Source: Toxorhynchites rutilus septentrionalis (taxonomy: Eukaryota > Arthropoda > Insecta > Diptera > Culicidae). Taken from it: a stretch of DNA of 64,000 nt. The stretch lies in contig NC_073745.1 of assembly GCF_029784135.1 (NCBI RefSeq), positions 313,174,560 to 313,238,559 on the forward strand, in the 5' to 3' direction. The position numbers were made by a program, and so were the translations under genes. The notes beneath the pieces are model-generated. The model ran no database searches. It was not told where the DNA came from and saw nothing but the letters and a program-made list of their open reading frames with translations. Position 1 is the stretch's first letter. Every line of letters starts with the position of its first letter. This document shows positions 23,061 through 33,649 of the stretch, piece by piece.

Positions 23061-23156
23061 TTCAATCTCTTTACTCACAAAGCAAATATATTGAATTCGA
23101 TTGAATCCGAAAATTGTCTCATTCAATCAAAAATTTATTAAATACAAACAAATGAT

Positions 23157-23219
23157 TGCTAAGCTAAGCTAGTTCCACGTCAACTTTGCGGTTATATCAT
23201 AGATATAACCCACCCATTT
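23157..23219. mobile_element. GACGTAG-family right-end fragment
   Basis: TTCCACGTCAACTTTGCGG and TATATCATAGATATAACCCAC followed by a T7 run match the right ends of the elements ending at 16027 and 25650. Only this end is present. Confidence 0.6.
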
Positions 23220-23756
23220 TTTTCATCGATTTCAGTATTTTTTATTAATAACATAATGTATTTTCTTCAAAAAAATGTCAGTGAATGTTGGAGTAAGGGC
23301 CGTGGTCTGCTGTTCGACTCAACTTTGTCGCGATGCTCTCACAAGAACGTTGTATGGCACTTACGTCCATTTTCCGGATACAATTCCGGATTCTTGTAGT
23401 CAGTTGCTTCGTGTCCTTGGCCCTCCAATTGTTTTTGTGCACTAGGGCACTGAGTGAGCCAAAGAAATCCTCTATTGGGCGGCACTGGGGCAAGTTTGTT
23501 GGGTTACGGTCTTTCGGCACGAACGGTATCTTTTTCTCCTCAAGATACGACAGCGTCTTCTTGGCGTAATGGTAAGACGTCTTGTCCGGCCAGAAGACGT
23601 ACTTCCCATCCGCGTGATGCTCGTTCAGGAACGGCAGCAGGATTTTATAGAGGCACTCTTCTCGATAGATTTGTTGGTTAATTGCCAGACCGCTCGGCTT
23701 AAACCAAGGCTTTAAAATGCCCCGGTCGGAAATGGCGATGTACAACATAACCTTTT

Positions 23757-25650
23757 TTGACGTAGGACTACGTCTTTCATTTCTATACCGGGGTGTAAAA
23801 TCAAAGTTTCGAAAACGAAAGCGTTACGCCGGAGACCGAGATTTTGAGCATTAATAGCTCCTAAACAACTGAACGAAATGGTATGATGAACACTTCATTC
23901 GAAAGATAAAATGTCTACGCGTTATATACTTGTTACTTTTTGATCCAAAAACTTGTTTCAATAGTCTTAAAAATGATTTCAAAACAGGCTATTGAATACA
24001 CCAATCGGTATATAAGCGAGCGCCACTCGGAAATCCACTCAGTTCTAATTGAACAGCGATTGGAGCATGTTGTCTCTGTTGTGGTGAAGCTCTTCGTTTA
24101 TCATGAAAGCGCGAATGAACGGTGTCACCAAGAGCCTGTTTGTGCACCTTAGGCCAGAAGGGAATCCATCAGGAGGAGAGTGACGCCGCAAATGGTTCCC
24201 CGGGAAGAGATCGGAGCAGCCGCCACACACACACATACACGCGCGGAACTCTTCGTTTGGATGCCATTCAGCAAAATAATCTGCCAGTTCCCCTGGGTAC
24301 TGAAAAATACATTCATGCGAAAGAGTTCATTTTAATGTTTTTTATCCATGTAACACTGCGACCAAATATTTTTCAATTAAGTGCCATTAACAGGTGGTTA
24401 TCGAGTGACATTAACCACTGGTGGGCTTCGAGTATCGAGGAAAATCGGGAAAAATCTAATCGTTGCTGAAAAATAATCTGCCAGTTCCCCTGGGAATTGA
24501 AAAATACATTGATGCGAAAGAGTTTATTCTAATGTTTTCTATCTATATGACACTGCAACCAAATACATTTGGTTTTGTGATTTTTCAATCAATGGCAATT
24601 AACAGGAAAGCTTCTGAAATTATTCTTCCCCATCAGTAGAAAATTTTCGTATCCAATATTGTATGCGCGCTCAACGGAAAATGTTTCGCATCGCGAAAAT
24701 TATATAATTTTCAATTGATTATTGCTCAGTCGCCGAAAGTTTCAAACTCAGAGAGTTCATTCCCCTCTAGTTTGCCTTCCAAATTGCCATCGTAAACCAC
24801 ACCTTCTCTCGATTCAATCACGGACAAAAAGCATACATAAGCGATATTCTGGTGGTGAAACGCATTCATTTTTCGTGAGGACATCGACAAGACAACATCG
24901 TTACTGAACGAGTTGAACCAGCTGGACGAGCTGGATGGTGAGGGATCAAGAGATTCATTACCTGGCCACACACATACACACACACACATATATACGTACG
25001 GAACTTCTTTCGTTTAAATGCCATCCAGCATCGAGAAGATTCCGGAAGAATATTATCGTTGCTGAAAAATAATCTGCCATTTCCCATGGGAATTGAAAAA
25101 TACATTCATGCGAAAGAGTTTATTTAAATGTTTTCTAACCATATAACACTGCGACTAAATACATTTGGTTTTGTGATTTTTCAATCAAGTGCAATTAACA
25201 GGTGGTTATCAAGTTAACATTAACCACTGGTGGTGGACTTCGAGAAGAATCGAGAAGAATCCAGAAAGATGTCATCGTTACTGCAAAACAATCTGCCAGT
25301 TCCCCTTGGGATTGAAAATTACATTCAAGCGGAAGAGTTTATTTTAATGTTTTTTTTTTGTTTTTCTGCGACCAAATACATTTGGTTCTGTTATTTTTCA
25401 ATCAAGTGCAATTAGCAGGAAAGCTTCTGAAGATTATTCTTCCCCATCAGTAGGATATTTTCATATCCAATATTGGATGCATAAAACCTTGTACCTCCAA
25501 CGTAACGCTCTCGTTTTCGAAGTCCCCCAACTATTCATTTATTCTTTCATTCAGAATGGATTCAGATTCAACTTCAAACAAATGATCACTAAATCAACGA
25601 TAGTCCTACGTCACCATTGCGGTTATACCATAGATATAACCCACTTCCTG
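23757..25650. mobile_element. GACGTAG-family element, copy 2
   Basis: The left end is the hairpin GACGTAGGACTACGTC after a T6 run. The right end is TAGTCCTACGTCA, ATTGCGGTTATACCATAGAT and CCACTTCCTG before a T5 run. Overlapping the runs as a 4-base T duplication restores the transposase frame. The interior holds a TATA/initiator pair (24009-24044), a 26-codon frame after it, and two partial duplications of the AATAATCTGCCAGTTCCCC / ACATTCATGCGAAAGAGTT module (24280-24550 and 25050-25340). Near the right end is CGTAACGCTCTCGTTTTCGAA, the inverse of the left subterminal motif. No transposase or RT is present; the class is unknown. Confidence 0.65.
24009..24044 (+). promoter_or_regulatory. TATA box and initiator inside GACGTAG element
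   Basis: TATATAA starts at 24009 and the arthropod initiator TCAGTT spans 24039-24044, putting its A 32 bases after the first T, the textbook RNA polymerase II spacing. A short frame (24101-24181) beginning MKARMNGVTK and ending PSGGE follows. In copy 1 the interval is deleted, and its counterpart frame has several substitutions, so the peptide does not look conserved. Confidence 0.5.
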
Positions 25651-25985
25651 TTTTTCAAACTTGTGCTTGAACTTGTATTTCACTTCAGGCGGTGTGGATG
25701 ACTTGTCGCTGGAGTAGTAATTATCATTTCCTGGAGTATGCGTTTTGGACAGCGGAAAATAGCTTTCGTCGTCCAGAACGAAAGACGTCCCGCGGTATTT
25801 TTTGGCCATCCACCGACACTGTGATTTAACCGTCTCAATCTGCACTTCCGTGTACTCCGGCGACCTCGTCTTCTACCTGCAGACGATTCCTTCCATCTTG
25901 AGGGTCCGATGGATCAATACGTGGGAGCAGCCATATTTCCGACCGGCGTCACGCAGGCTGGTTGTGTCCTTGTGTTCAAATTTTT

Positions 25986-27470
25986 CAGAAAAAAAAATAC
26001 TCTGAAATGTTTCAGGAACCTTAGGTATCTTAAATGGTTAAGTCTTGGTTAAGTCGTTTGCAGCAACTCAATTATGACTGAATTTGGCGGACACAATGAA
26101 AAGTGTGATTTCTTTGATAATCCCTGACTGTCCCTTGAATCACTCTGAACATTTCTGTTCCAAGTATGCCGTTGAATAATATATCAGTATCCTCAAATCT
26201 CAACTTAACCCATAAAAATATTGCAAAGCCATTTTCAACAGTACGTGACATCAAATCACATAATTCCTGCTTTGCGGCCTACATCCGCAATTATTCATGG
26301 AAATCATTTGATTAGCATCATTAATCCAACTCGGGCAAAGCTCTCTGACCGCCGGTGTTTTATCCGTTAGCACATCTTTCCCCTCCACGTATGCTGAACA
26401 AATTAATACCAATGGAAGTGAATAATGAGCCTCCCCGTCTGCGAGTAAATATGACCCATTTTAGCCCCACAAAACCCGCTTTTACTCTCCTGTTTTCGTT
26501 CGCTGGCTTCACCTGCAACGATAGTTAGTCGGGTATATCTTAATTCGCGTCCGATAACGAACAAGAAAGTGAGCGATTGGCGTGGAGACCCGTTCAGCTT
26601 CCTGAGAGATCAATTCCCGATCGTTCATCAAAATCTGTCTGTTATGTCCCGTCTTCCAGTTCCTGAAAGTGACGGTTATCGAATCGTTTCGTCGCGAAGA
26701 CAAAAATGAACTTCTGACCGTGGATTCGCGAAGTTCTAGTCGAATATATGGAAAGGTCAAACACGCAGAAATTTGCTGGAAAACTGGTTGCGATACCGAT
26801 CGCCCACTCTTAACCGCCGCACCTATTCCTGCAACAGTGCATCGTTAATTCATGTTCTATGTTTATTTACGCGGTCGGGGGAAATATTTCATTTCACGGC
26901 CAACCCATCTCGGGGTGCCTGCCTTTCAGAACCCGCAAATAATAAGGCTCCAAGCGAACACGGAGTAGGGATTATTATTGCTATGAATGTGTGTAGCGCA
27001 TACAGCTTTGCAATTTCAAACGAGAGCTTCATCATTTTCTCATTTTGCCGTGTTCCCGTTGGCTTCAGCATTCAAACTTCTTCGCCGTCGCCGCCATCGC
27101 CGTCTTCGTGCCCCTGGCTAAGTACCTTACCAAATAGAACAACCATCTCCGAGCGTTCAGCATGTGCAGCTTTAGGTTTCGAAGCGGAAGGCGGCGTCCA
27201 CGAAGTTGTCGGCGTTGTCGGTGTCGCCGATGCCGGGTTAGTATTTGCCGCAATAAAGCACCTTATATATCAGAGTGAACCCATTCGTGTGGAGTGCAGC
27301 GGTTTTGGGTTGCAACACGATGATGCTTCACACATTCGCCAAGGTACTTTATCAATGCTGGGTAATTCGAGCGAGCAAATGAAGAGGAATTATTATGAAA
27401 TGAAAAGAGAGGCACAGGGCAAAAAGTGTTTCTGATGAAGGTTGTGAAATTTGCCGCGGAAAATTGGTGA
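25986..27470. other. Repeat-poor island
   Basis: From about 26280 to 27470 the DNA is of mixed composition and lacks transposon signatures. It contains the longest plus-strand frame of the window (26773-27435, 220 codons). That frame is rich in low-complexity stretches (SSPSPPSPSSC from a CCGTCG run, and GGVHEVVGVVGVADAG from GTCGGCG) and shows no domain, so it is probably not a protein. GC-rich trinucleotides lie at 27075-27110 and 27185-27240. Candidate enhancer, promoter-proximal or untranslated exon sequence. Confidence 0.35.
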
Positions 27471-27884
27471 ACTTCATTCGACAAAACGGTGGAACGAAGC
27501 GAGCGTTCATTAACTAGTTGAGTAAATTGTGAATGTGGGGTGTGCAGAATTACAAAACACCCCACCGAACACTTGTCTGCGAACTTTGTCGATTTCAAAA
27601 GAAAAGTTATCGCTGAAGTTCGAGAAAAGTCTCAAGTACAATGTGAGATAATTTGAAAAACAATACTACGCTTAAATGAAAAACATTGAACCTGCTAGCA
27701 GCCATGCCAATCTTCCGATTTGATCGCATTCAAGCTTATTATTCTAGTTCTTCATATATTTTCCAGTGTCTTGTACGAATCTTATTTTACCATTCAGCAA
27801 TTCCAAATGAAATCGACAAATGACAAAACATGAGTATTTTTGATTCCAATGAAAGTTTGTATTCCGTTTGGGTTGGAGGAAGTA

Positions 27885-28316
27885 CAGGGAAACTTCGATA
27901 TAACGTACCCTCGTTATAACGTACCCTCGATATAACGTCACTCGATATAACGTACACATTTCCAAAGTGTAAAGGAAAATTTTTTTCAATATTTTTTTTC
28001 TGATAAAACAATGAATTATCTGTATTGTGATGCTAATATATGTTTTGTACCTTCAGTCAATTCCGAAATACAGCTGGTTTTGTGATTCCGGATTCTAAAT
28101 GAATTAAGCTTTAATCAACAGTACGAAGGTAAACATCATGAGAAAGGCTGGCTTCGTCTTCTGATTGAAGTTATTCATTAACTTTACTAAAACACCAACA
28201 CACTAATGTATTATAGACTACGTGTGTGAGTACTTTATTATGCTTCGATATAACGTACAATTCGATACAACGTACAATTTTGAAAGTGAAATGTACGTTA
28301 TATCGAAGTTTACCTG
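27885..28316. mobile_element. pogo/Tigger-type MITE (CGATATAACG)
   Basis: It begins CAGGGAAACTTCGATATAAC and ends with the reverse complement of CAGGTAAACTTCGATATAAC, flanked by TA on both sides (27883-27884, 28317-28318). The CGATATAACGTAC motif is repeated several times near both ends. Comparison with the right arm of the inverted repeat shows the empty site there (GGAAATATGAG), proving it is a secondary insertion. The terminal style is that of pogo-like elements. Confidence 0.85.
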
Positions 28317-29621
28317 TATGAGTTTTCCACAGCAATTGGGAATTTTTCGACTCAAGTGTAACTTTTGAAAAGGACGTATCGATTTTAGTAAGGGAAGACT
28401 TTGATAATTTATATCTCAAAAACCGAAATAGTATCTTAAAAAGAGTTATAGAGTATTGATGTCCAAACATAAAAAGATATACACTGAGAAAAAAAAATTG
28501 TAATTGTAAAAAAAATAAAAAATAGGTACAAGATGGTAAAACTATTTTTGACGAACTTTGTGGAACATCGAATTTTTATTAATTTTCAAAACATATTTTT
28601 TTACCATAATGATGTATTTGGAAAAGTTGTTGAAAATTATAAGCAAATTCATAAAATTTCATGAACGTGACGGTATAACACGACAAACATGTTGAAAAAG
28701 CCTATTTACTGTAAAAAAAGACAATAAATTAGAAACATTTTGTTAAATATCTCGAGAATGGCTGCATTTGGATTGATAAAGATCTTTTTTGTTTTAACCT
28801 ACCGCCGATGGGGGTGAAATTGGGCCAAAATGTAGAAAGTTACTATTAATAATATCTTGAAAAATATTGCGAATATTTTTGAAAGCTGTGAGCTGTTTAA
28901 TAGAACAACTTCCCACAACATCCCACAACTTCCAATGCCTTCCAATGCATAATACTCAACTGTAGTACAATTTGTAAATATTGGATAGAATTATTCTTTA
29001 AAATCTTGCCTGATGAGTTATTACTGATTTTGAGCATCAATTTTTTTTTTCCTTTCGAATTTCAATATTTTCGAAATAATCTCTTATTTACACTGAGTGG
29101 GGGTGAGAATGGGTCAATGGGACAAAATTGAATTCCAAGCCAAACCGATATAGTGATTGTCAGATTTTCATGAAAATTGGTAGTTTTATACCTCATCGTA
29201 AAATATTAGACCTGTATTTTTAATTTTTTTTTCATCAGGGTGGCCATTTCCATTTTATGGTGGTCCGAAAAATCAACTTTTCCACCTTTTTTTTTTTTTT
29301 CAAAAATGACCTTTTCCAATGATTCATAACTTTTGAACTACTGGACCGATTTAGATGATCGACATATCAAATTAAAGCCAATGAGCGAAACATTACACTT
29401 GAAAAAAACCTGTTTTCGTAATTATTGATTGTAATTGTTTTTCAAAGCTTACATGGTTTCGGAAGTAAGATCACCATATTTTTAATATTTTTTCTTGAAA
29501 GCTGAGGTTTTCTACATAACATATCCGAATATCAGAGAGGTTTTTTTTCGTTTTCGAGCGATTTTTCATAGTTAACATGTTTTCAGTTTTCGTTCAATAT
29601 TCCTATGCGACTGGACAACAT

Positions 29622-29904
29622 TAGTGCTCCCGTGGCCGAGTGGTTAGCGTCATAACTAACATGCCGGGTGTTCGGGTTCGATTCCCGTTCTGGTCGGGGG
29701 AATTTTTCGTCAAAGAAATTTCCTCCGACTTGCACTGTGATCACGCGTCGTCTAGAGCTTGCCACTCAGAATGCATTCAAGGCGTGTTATTTGGCATAGA
29801 AATCTCAACTAAGTACTAATAAAAATGACGCAAGTAATACTACGTTGAGACGGCGAAGTTCCTCTAGGAACGTTAGTGCCATTGAAGAAGAAGAAGAAGA
29901 AGAA
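29622..29904 (+). mobile_element. tRNA-derived SINE, complete
   Basis: The head contains an A box (TGGCCGAGTGGTTAGCG from 29633) and a B box (GGTTCGATTCC, 29675-29685), the RNA polymerase III internal promoter. The body includes CTTGCACTGTGATCACG and GGCGTGTTATTTGGCATAG, and the 3' end is a (GAA)n tail. A perfect 13-bp target duplication, GACTGGACAACAT, flanks it (29609-29621, 29905-29917). A second complete copy is at 59360-59635 and a truncated one at 11978-12155. Confidence 0.9.
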
Positions 29905-29925
29905 GACTGGACAACATCTATAGTA

Positions 29926-31218
29926 AAGGGTGTGTCACATCAAATTACGGAAAAAACGCTGTAGAAATTTAATTTTTAGGAATTATATCTTCAGCTTTCG
30001 CTTATATTCAGATAAGAGTGTATAGATCACGTTGGACATGCTTCACTGTCAATTTTTCGTAAATTTGGAGAAATGTCGTCGAACGAAAAAGAGCGTCGTG
30101 AATTAATCCTGTGCACTCATTTCGAGAATCCGGAGTTGTCACATCGGGACATCGGTAAGATGCTGGGAATCGTCCAATCCACGGTCAGCAGAGTACTAAA
30201 ACGATACTTCGAGAACCTAACCATCGACCGGAAGGTGAAGAACGGCAAAAATGGATGCTCCGTCAGTGAAAAAGATCACAAGCGCGTAGTTAAGCAGTTT
30301 AGACGTGATCCGAGAAGTTCGGTCCGGGATGTCGCCAATAAGCTGAATTTGTCAAGTTCATTCGTCCAGCGGACCAAGCAGCGGGAGGGCCTGCGTACAT
30401 ATAAGGTTCAGAAGGCTCCTAACCGCGACGAAAGGCAAAACATGGTGGGGAAGACGCGAGCCCGGAAGCTGTACACCGAAATGCTGACGAAGCCGCATTG
30501 CCTGGTAATGGACGACGAAACCTACGTCAAAGCGGACTTTCGTCAGCTGCCGGGCCTGTTGTTCTTCTCCGCAAAGGACAAATTCAACGTTCCGGAGGAG
30601 ATTCGCAAGCAGAAACTATCTAAGTTTGCCAAAAAGTACATGGTGTGGCAAGCGATCTGCTCTTGCGGAAAGCGAAGCGCCCCCTTCGTGATGACCGGCA
30701 CGTGAAACGGGCAGGTTTACCTTAAGGAGTGCCTACAGAAGCGCTTACTACCACTATTGAAGCAGCACGAGGGCCCGACCATCTTCTGGCCGGATCTCGC
30801 TTCGTGCCACTATTCAAAGGACGTGTTGGAGTGGTACGAAGCCAACGGGGTCACCTTCGTGCCAAAGGAAATGAACCCGCCCAACGCGCTGGAGCTTCGC
30901 CCAATAGAGAAATATTGGGCGATTATGAAGCAGGCCCTCCGGAAGAACCCAAAAGTTGTCAAATCGGAGGCGGACTTCAAGAGAAAATGGATTTCTGTTC
31001 AAAAAAAACTTCAACCTGACGTTGTACAGAACCTTATGGACGGGGTAAAGAGGAAGGTGCGAGCATACGGGCTTGGGCTCGAAGTATGAATAAAAAGAAA
31101 ATGCCAAAAGTTGTTTAATAGTTTTTATTTTACTGTCTAAAATTTTCAAAAGGATCGGTCTACTGGGTGAATTTCTACAGCGTTTTTTCCGTGATGCAAT
31201 TTGATGTGACACACCCTT
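29926..31218 (+). mobile_element. ITmD37E element, nearly intact
   Basis: It is TA-flanked (29924-29925, 31219-31220). The inverted ends run AAGGGTGTGTCACATCAAAT, then ACGGAAAAAACGCTG and TAGAAATT. The right end matches apart from a 5-base insertion (GCATC). It is 1293 bp long with a single transposase frame interrupted once. It landed within the central part of the 27.8-33.6 kb inverted repeat, 8 bp beyond the SINE's right target duplication. Confidence 0.9.
30073..31089 (+). pseudogene. ITmD37E transposase with one stop codon
   Basis: The 338-codon frame (including the internal stop) starts MSSNEKERRELILCTHFE. The two helix-turn-helix regions follow at about residues 15-45 (LSHRDIGKMLGIVQSTVSRV) and 75-105 (SSVRDVANKLNLSSSFVQR). 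The catalytic residues are LVMDDETY (first Asp, about residue 151), FWPDLASCHY (second Asp) and LELRPIEKYW (Glu), with 37 residues between the last two: DD37E. The only visible lesion is TGA at 30703-30705, after FVMTGT. The same frame resumes at once (NGQVYLKECL) and runs to TGA at 31087-31089. All catalytic residues are present. Length is normal for the family. Polyadenylation-like AATAAA follows at about 31089. Confidence 0.9.
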
Positions 31219-32052
31219 TATTTCATGTGGCTTCAAATTTGTATATCGATCATCCGAATCCGCCCGGTAATTTAAAAGTTATGAATTAAAAAAAAGTGAT
31301 TTTTGGAAAATCGATTTTTCGGACCATCGGTTAATTTTGAAAAATCATAACTCAATGCCACAAAATAACGCATCTCAGAATTTTGGATATGTTATCTTAA
31401 AAAATCTTAGCTTTCAAAAAAAATATATATAAAAAATATAGCGCCCTTGGTCCCGAGACAATGTAAACCATAGAAAAAAAAAAAAAAAAGACGAAAATAT
31501 AAAAATTTCTGCAGGTATAATATTTAAAAAAAAAAAGACCAGTTAGTTGGCTTTAATTTGGTATGTCGATCTTCTGGATCGGTGCAGAAGTTCGAAAATT
31601 ATGAATTTAGAAAAAAAAAATTTTTGGAAAAAATGTGAAAAAAATATTTTTCGGACCACCCTAAAATTTCATTCAAGACACTTAGATGTTGTTAAATTAT
31701 CTTGAAATTATTGAAAAATTGATTTCTAAACACCCTCTAAGGGGTGAGATTGGGTAAACTTTCGTTTAATCGTAGTTCAGTGAAAAAATAAAATTATTCA
31801 ACATTTCCTTGAACACTTACGAGTGTTCATTATTAAAAATGGCTAAAAATTATAGTTAACATACAAAAATTCGGAGTTTCGAAAATTCATAAAAATTTGA
31901 TGTTCCACAAAGTTTGTCAAAATAGTTTTGCCATATTGTACCCATTTTTAAATTTTCTAAATGACTTCTATTTTATATAAAAATATTTAAAAAAAAACAC
32001 ATATATAAATAAAATAAAATAAAATTGAAAAAGACAAAAAATTAAATTTTTT

Positions 32053-33015
32053 TTTCCACATTCCTCGTCAGTATACGCTCGTAAGTTGGCAGCGCATGTG
32101 GAGTGAAGATGAGTTCGGTCGTTGGTTACACACGATTATCCCTAAGGTCTCGACGAGTGCATGGTTCAAGGGATTGAATGTAGGTCGTGATTTCATTCGC
32201 GTGATATCTCGGCTTATGTCCAATCACTACAACCTAAACGCGCATCTCTATCGCATTGGGCTCGCAGCAAACAATCTTTGTGATTGTGGCGATGGCTACC
32301 ACGACATCGAGCATATTGTCTGGTCGTGTATCCGGTTCCATACTGCTCGCTCTCAGCTCTCTAGAGCACTGAGAGCACAAGGCAGACAATCGGATATCCC
32401 CGTCCGGGATATCTTAGGTAGCCGTGATCCTGATCTTCTGCTTCATCTATACCTGTTCCTCAGAAACGCCGATGTCAACGTTTAATGATGTTTCCTTCGT
32501 TGTGTCCCCGTTTCATATCCCTCCTATCCGATCGATAAACTTTTACTTAGTCGCGGCAATACATACACACACTCTTTACAGATGCACGGGCCGAAGGTTG
32601 TGCAGTCCACTGATCATTCAACAAGAGCCAAAGGTTGTACCGCTCATGACAACTCTACACGAGCTGATGATAGCGCCGGCTAGTGACCATTCTATCCTGG
32701 ATTCCTCGAGTCGAGAAAGACGCACCACGCTAGATATGGGGTACAGACTAGGGGGGCGTTGCTGATTAATGGTCAGCTGCATCCCAATAGGAGGTATCCC
32801 GTGTCGGGCACACGTACAAAGCATCGAAGACTGCAACATACCAATTATGAGAACACTTGTAATACTAACCTCGAGCCAACCGCGAGTAATCGGTTACATA
32901 TTACTAACATAGTTGTAAGCAAACATTGTCGAAATATTGAACTCCCGGCCCAGTTAGGCTGACGCCATATGAGCCTTAATAAAAATATATATTTTGGATA
33001 AAAAAAAAAAAAAAA
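32053..33015 (+). mobile_element. 5'-truncated LINE, 3' end with poly(A)
   Basis: The insertion carries the last 140 or so codons of ORF2, a 3' UTR and an A-tail (from about 33000). The sequence AAAAAATTAAA occurs just before it and again after the tail, a plausible target duplication. The UTR from GATTAATGGTCAGCTGCATC onward matches the solo tail at 20865-21123. It sits in the right arm of the large inverted repeat. Confidence 0.8.
32061..32485 (+). pseudogene. LINE ORF2 C-terminus (zinc-knuckle domain)
   Basis: The frame reads VSWQRMWSEDEFGRWLHTII, then FKGLNVGRDFIRVISRLMSN, then NLCDCGDGYHDIEHIVWSC (a CxC...H...C putative zinc-binding motif), ending FLRNADVNV. This arrangement is the typical C-terminal end of ORF2 in I/Jockey-superfamily LINEs, after the RNase H or RT region. 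There are no internal stops in this stretch, so the copy is relatively young, but RT and endonuclease were lost by 5' truncation. Confidence 0.8.
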
Positions 33016-33649
33016 ATTAAAAATGTTTTCTCAAATATCCCGAGAATGGCTGTATTTAGAAGGAGATTGATGAAGAGCTTTATTATTTTAAATCACATCA
33101 GGATTCATATTTTTCGGCTAAAAATGATTGTTAACATACAAAAATTTTAAATTTCAAAAATTCATAAAAATTCGATGTTCCACAAAGTTCGTCAAAAATA
33201 GATTTACCTTCTTGGACCCATTTTTCAATTTTTCTACATGACTTCTATTTTATATGAAAAAAAATAAAAAATATATATTTTAGATATTGCAAATTAAACT
33301 ATATTTTGTAAATGAAAAAGAAATTAAATTTTTTTTCTCAGTATATATTTTTTCACGTTTGAACATCAATACCATATAACTCTTCAAGACACTATTTCGG
33401 TAGGACTCATATCAATCATCAATTATCAAAGATTGATCTTCCTAAAATCGATACGCTCTTTTCAAAAGTTTCACTTGAGTCAAAAAATTCCCAAATGTTG
33501 TGAAAAACTCATATTTCCTCCAACCCAAACGGAATACAAAGTTTCGTTCGAATAAAAATTACAAGTTTTGGAATTGTACCATATTGTTACTTTCCTTCAT
33601 ATGGAACGTATACATTCTTGAAGTTGTTCAAAAACTCAATTCAACCCTG

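Larger units (their letters stand above)
23278..25985 (-). pseudogene. ITmD37E transposase split by an insertion
   Basis: On the minus strand the N-terminal part (25985-25651) reads KDTTSLRDAGRKYGCSHVLI, then a stop after IVCR, then YTEVQIETVKSQCRWMAKKY and SFVLDDESYF (first Asp). After KHKFEK the frame is cut by the element at 23757-25650. It resumes at 23756 as VMLYIAISDRGILKPW, VFWPDKTSYHYAKK (second Asp) and NLPQCRPIEDFFGSL (Glu). Between the second Asp and the Glu there are 37 residues, which defines DD37E. The ITmD37E family was first described in mosquitoes. The extreme N-terminus and terminal repeats are not visible. It is dead through the insertion and one stop. Confidence 0.85.
27800..33575. 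repeat. Large imperfect inverted repeat with nested insertions
   Basis: CCGTTTGGGTTGGAGGAA (27864-27881) faces TTCCTCCAACCCAAACGG (33512-33529). The match continues inward through GGGAATTTTT-GACTCAAGTG, TTTGACGAACTTTGTGGAAC (left, near 28547) versus GTTCCACAAAGTTCGTCAAA (right, near 33176), and GGTGGTCCGAAAAAT (29258) versus ATTTTTCGGACCACC (near 31650). The right arm also carries a direct duplication (31850-32050 and 33110-33340). Between and within the arms sit a MITE, a SINE, an ITmD37E element and a LINE end. Without those the arms would be perhaps 1-1.7 kb each. It is either two inverted copies of one family or an old fold-back element. Confidence 0.7.

Noticed and set aside
26773..27435. 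220-codon open frame, the longest plus-strand frame, as a host gene
   Set aside because: No domain, strong low-complexity translation from CCG/GTC-rich runs, no splice or start context, and overlapping antisense frames (26889-27071, 27065-27253). Open length is explained by local GC richness.
29631..29700. Functional tRNA gene
   Set aside because: A and B boxes are present but the segment is the head of a SINE with a (GAA)n tail and a 13-bp target duplication, and the cloverleaf is not maintained.
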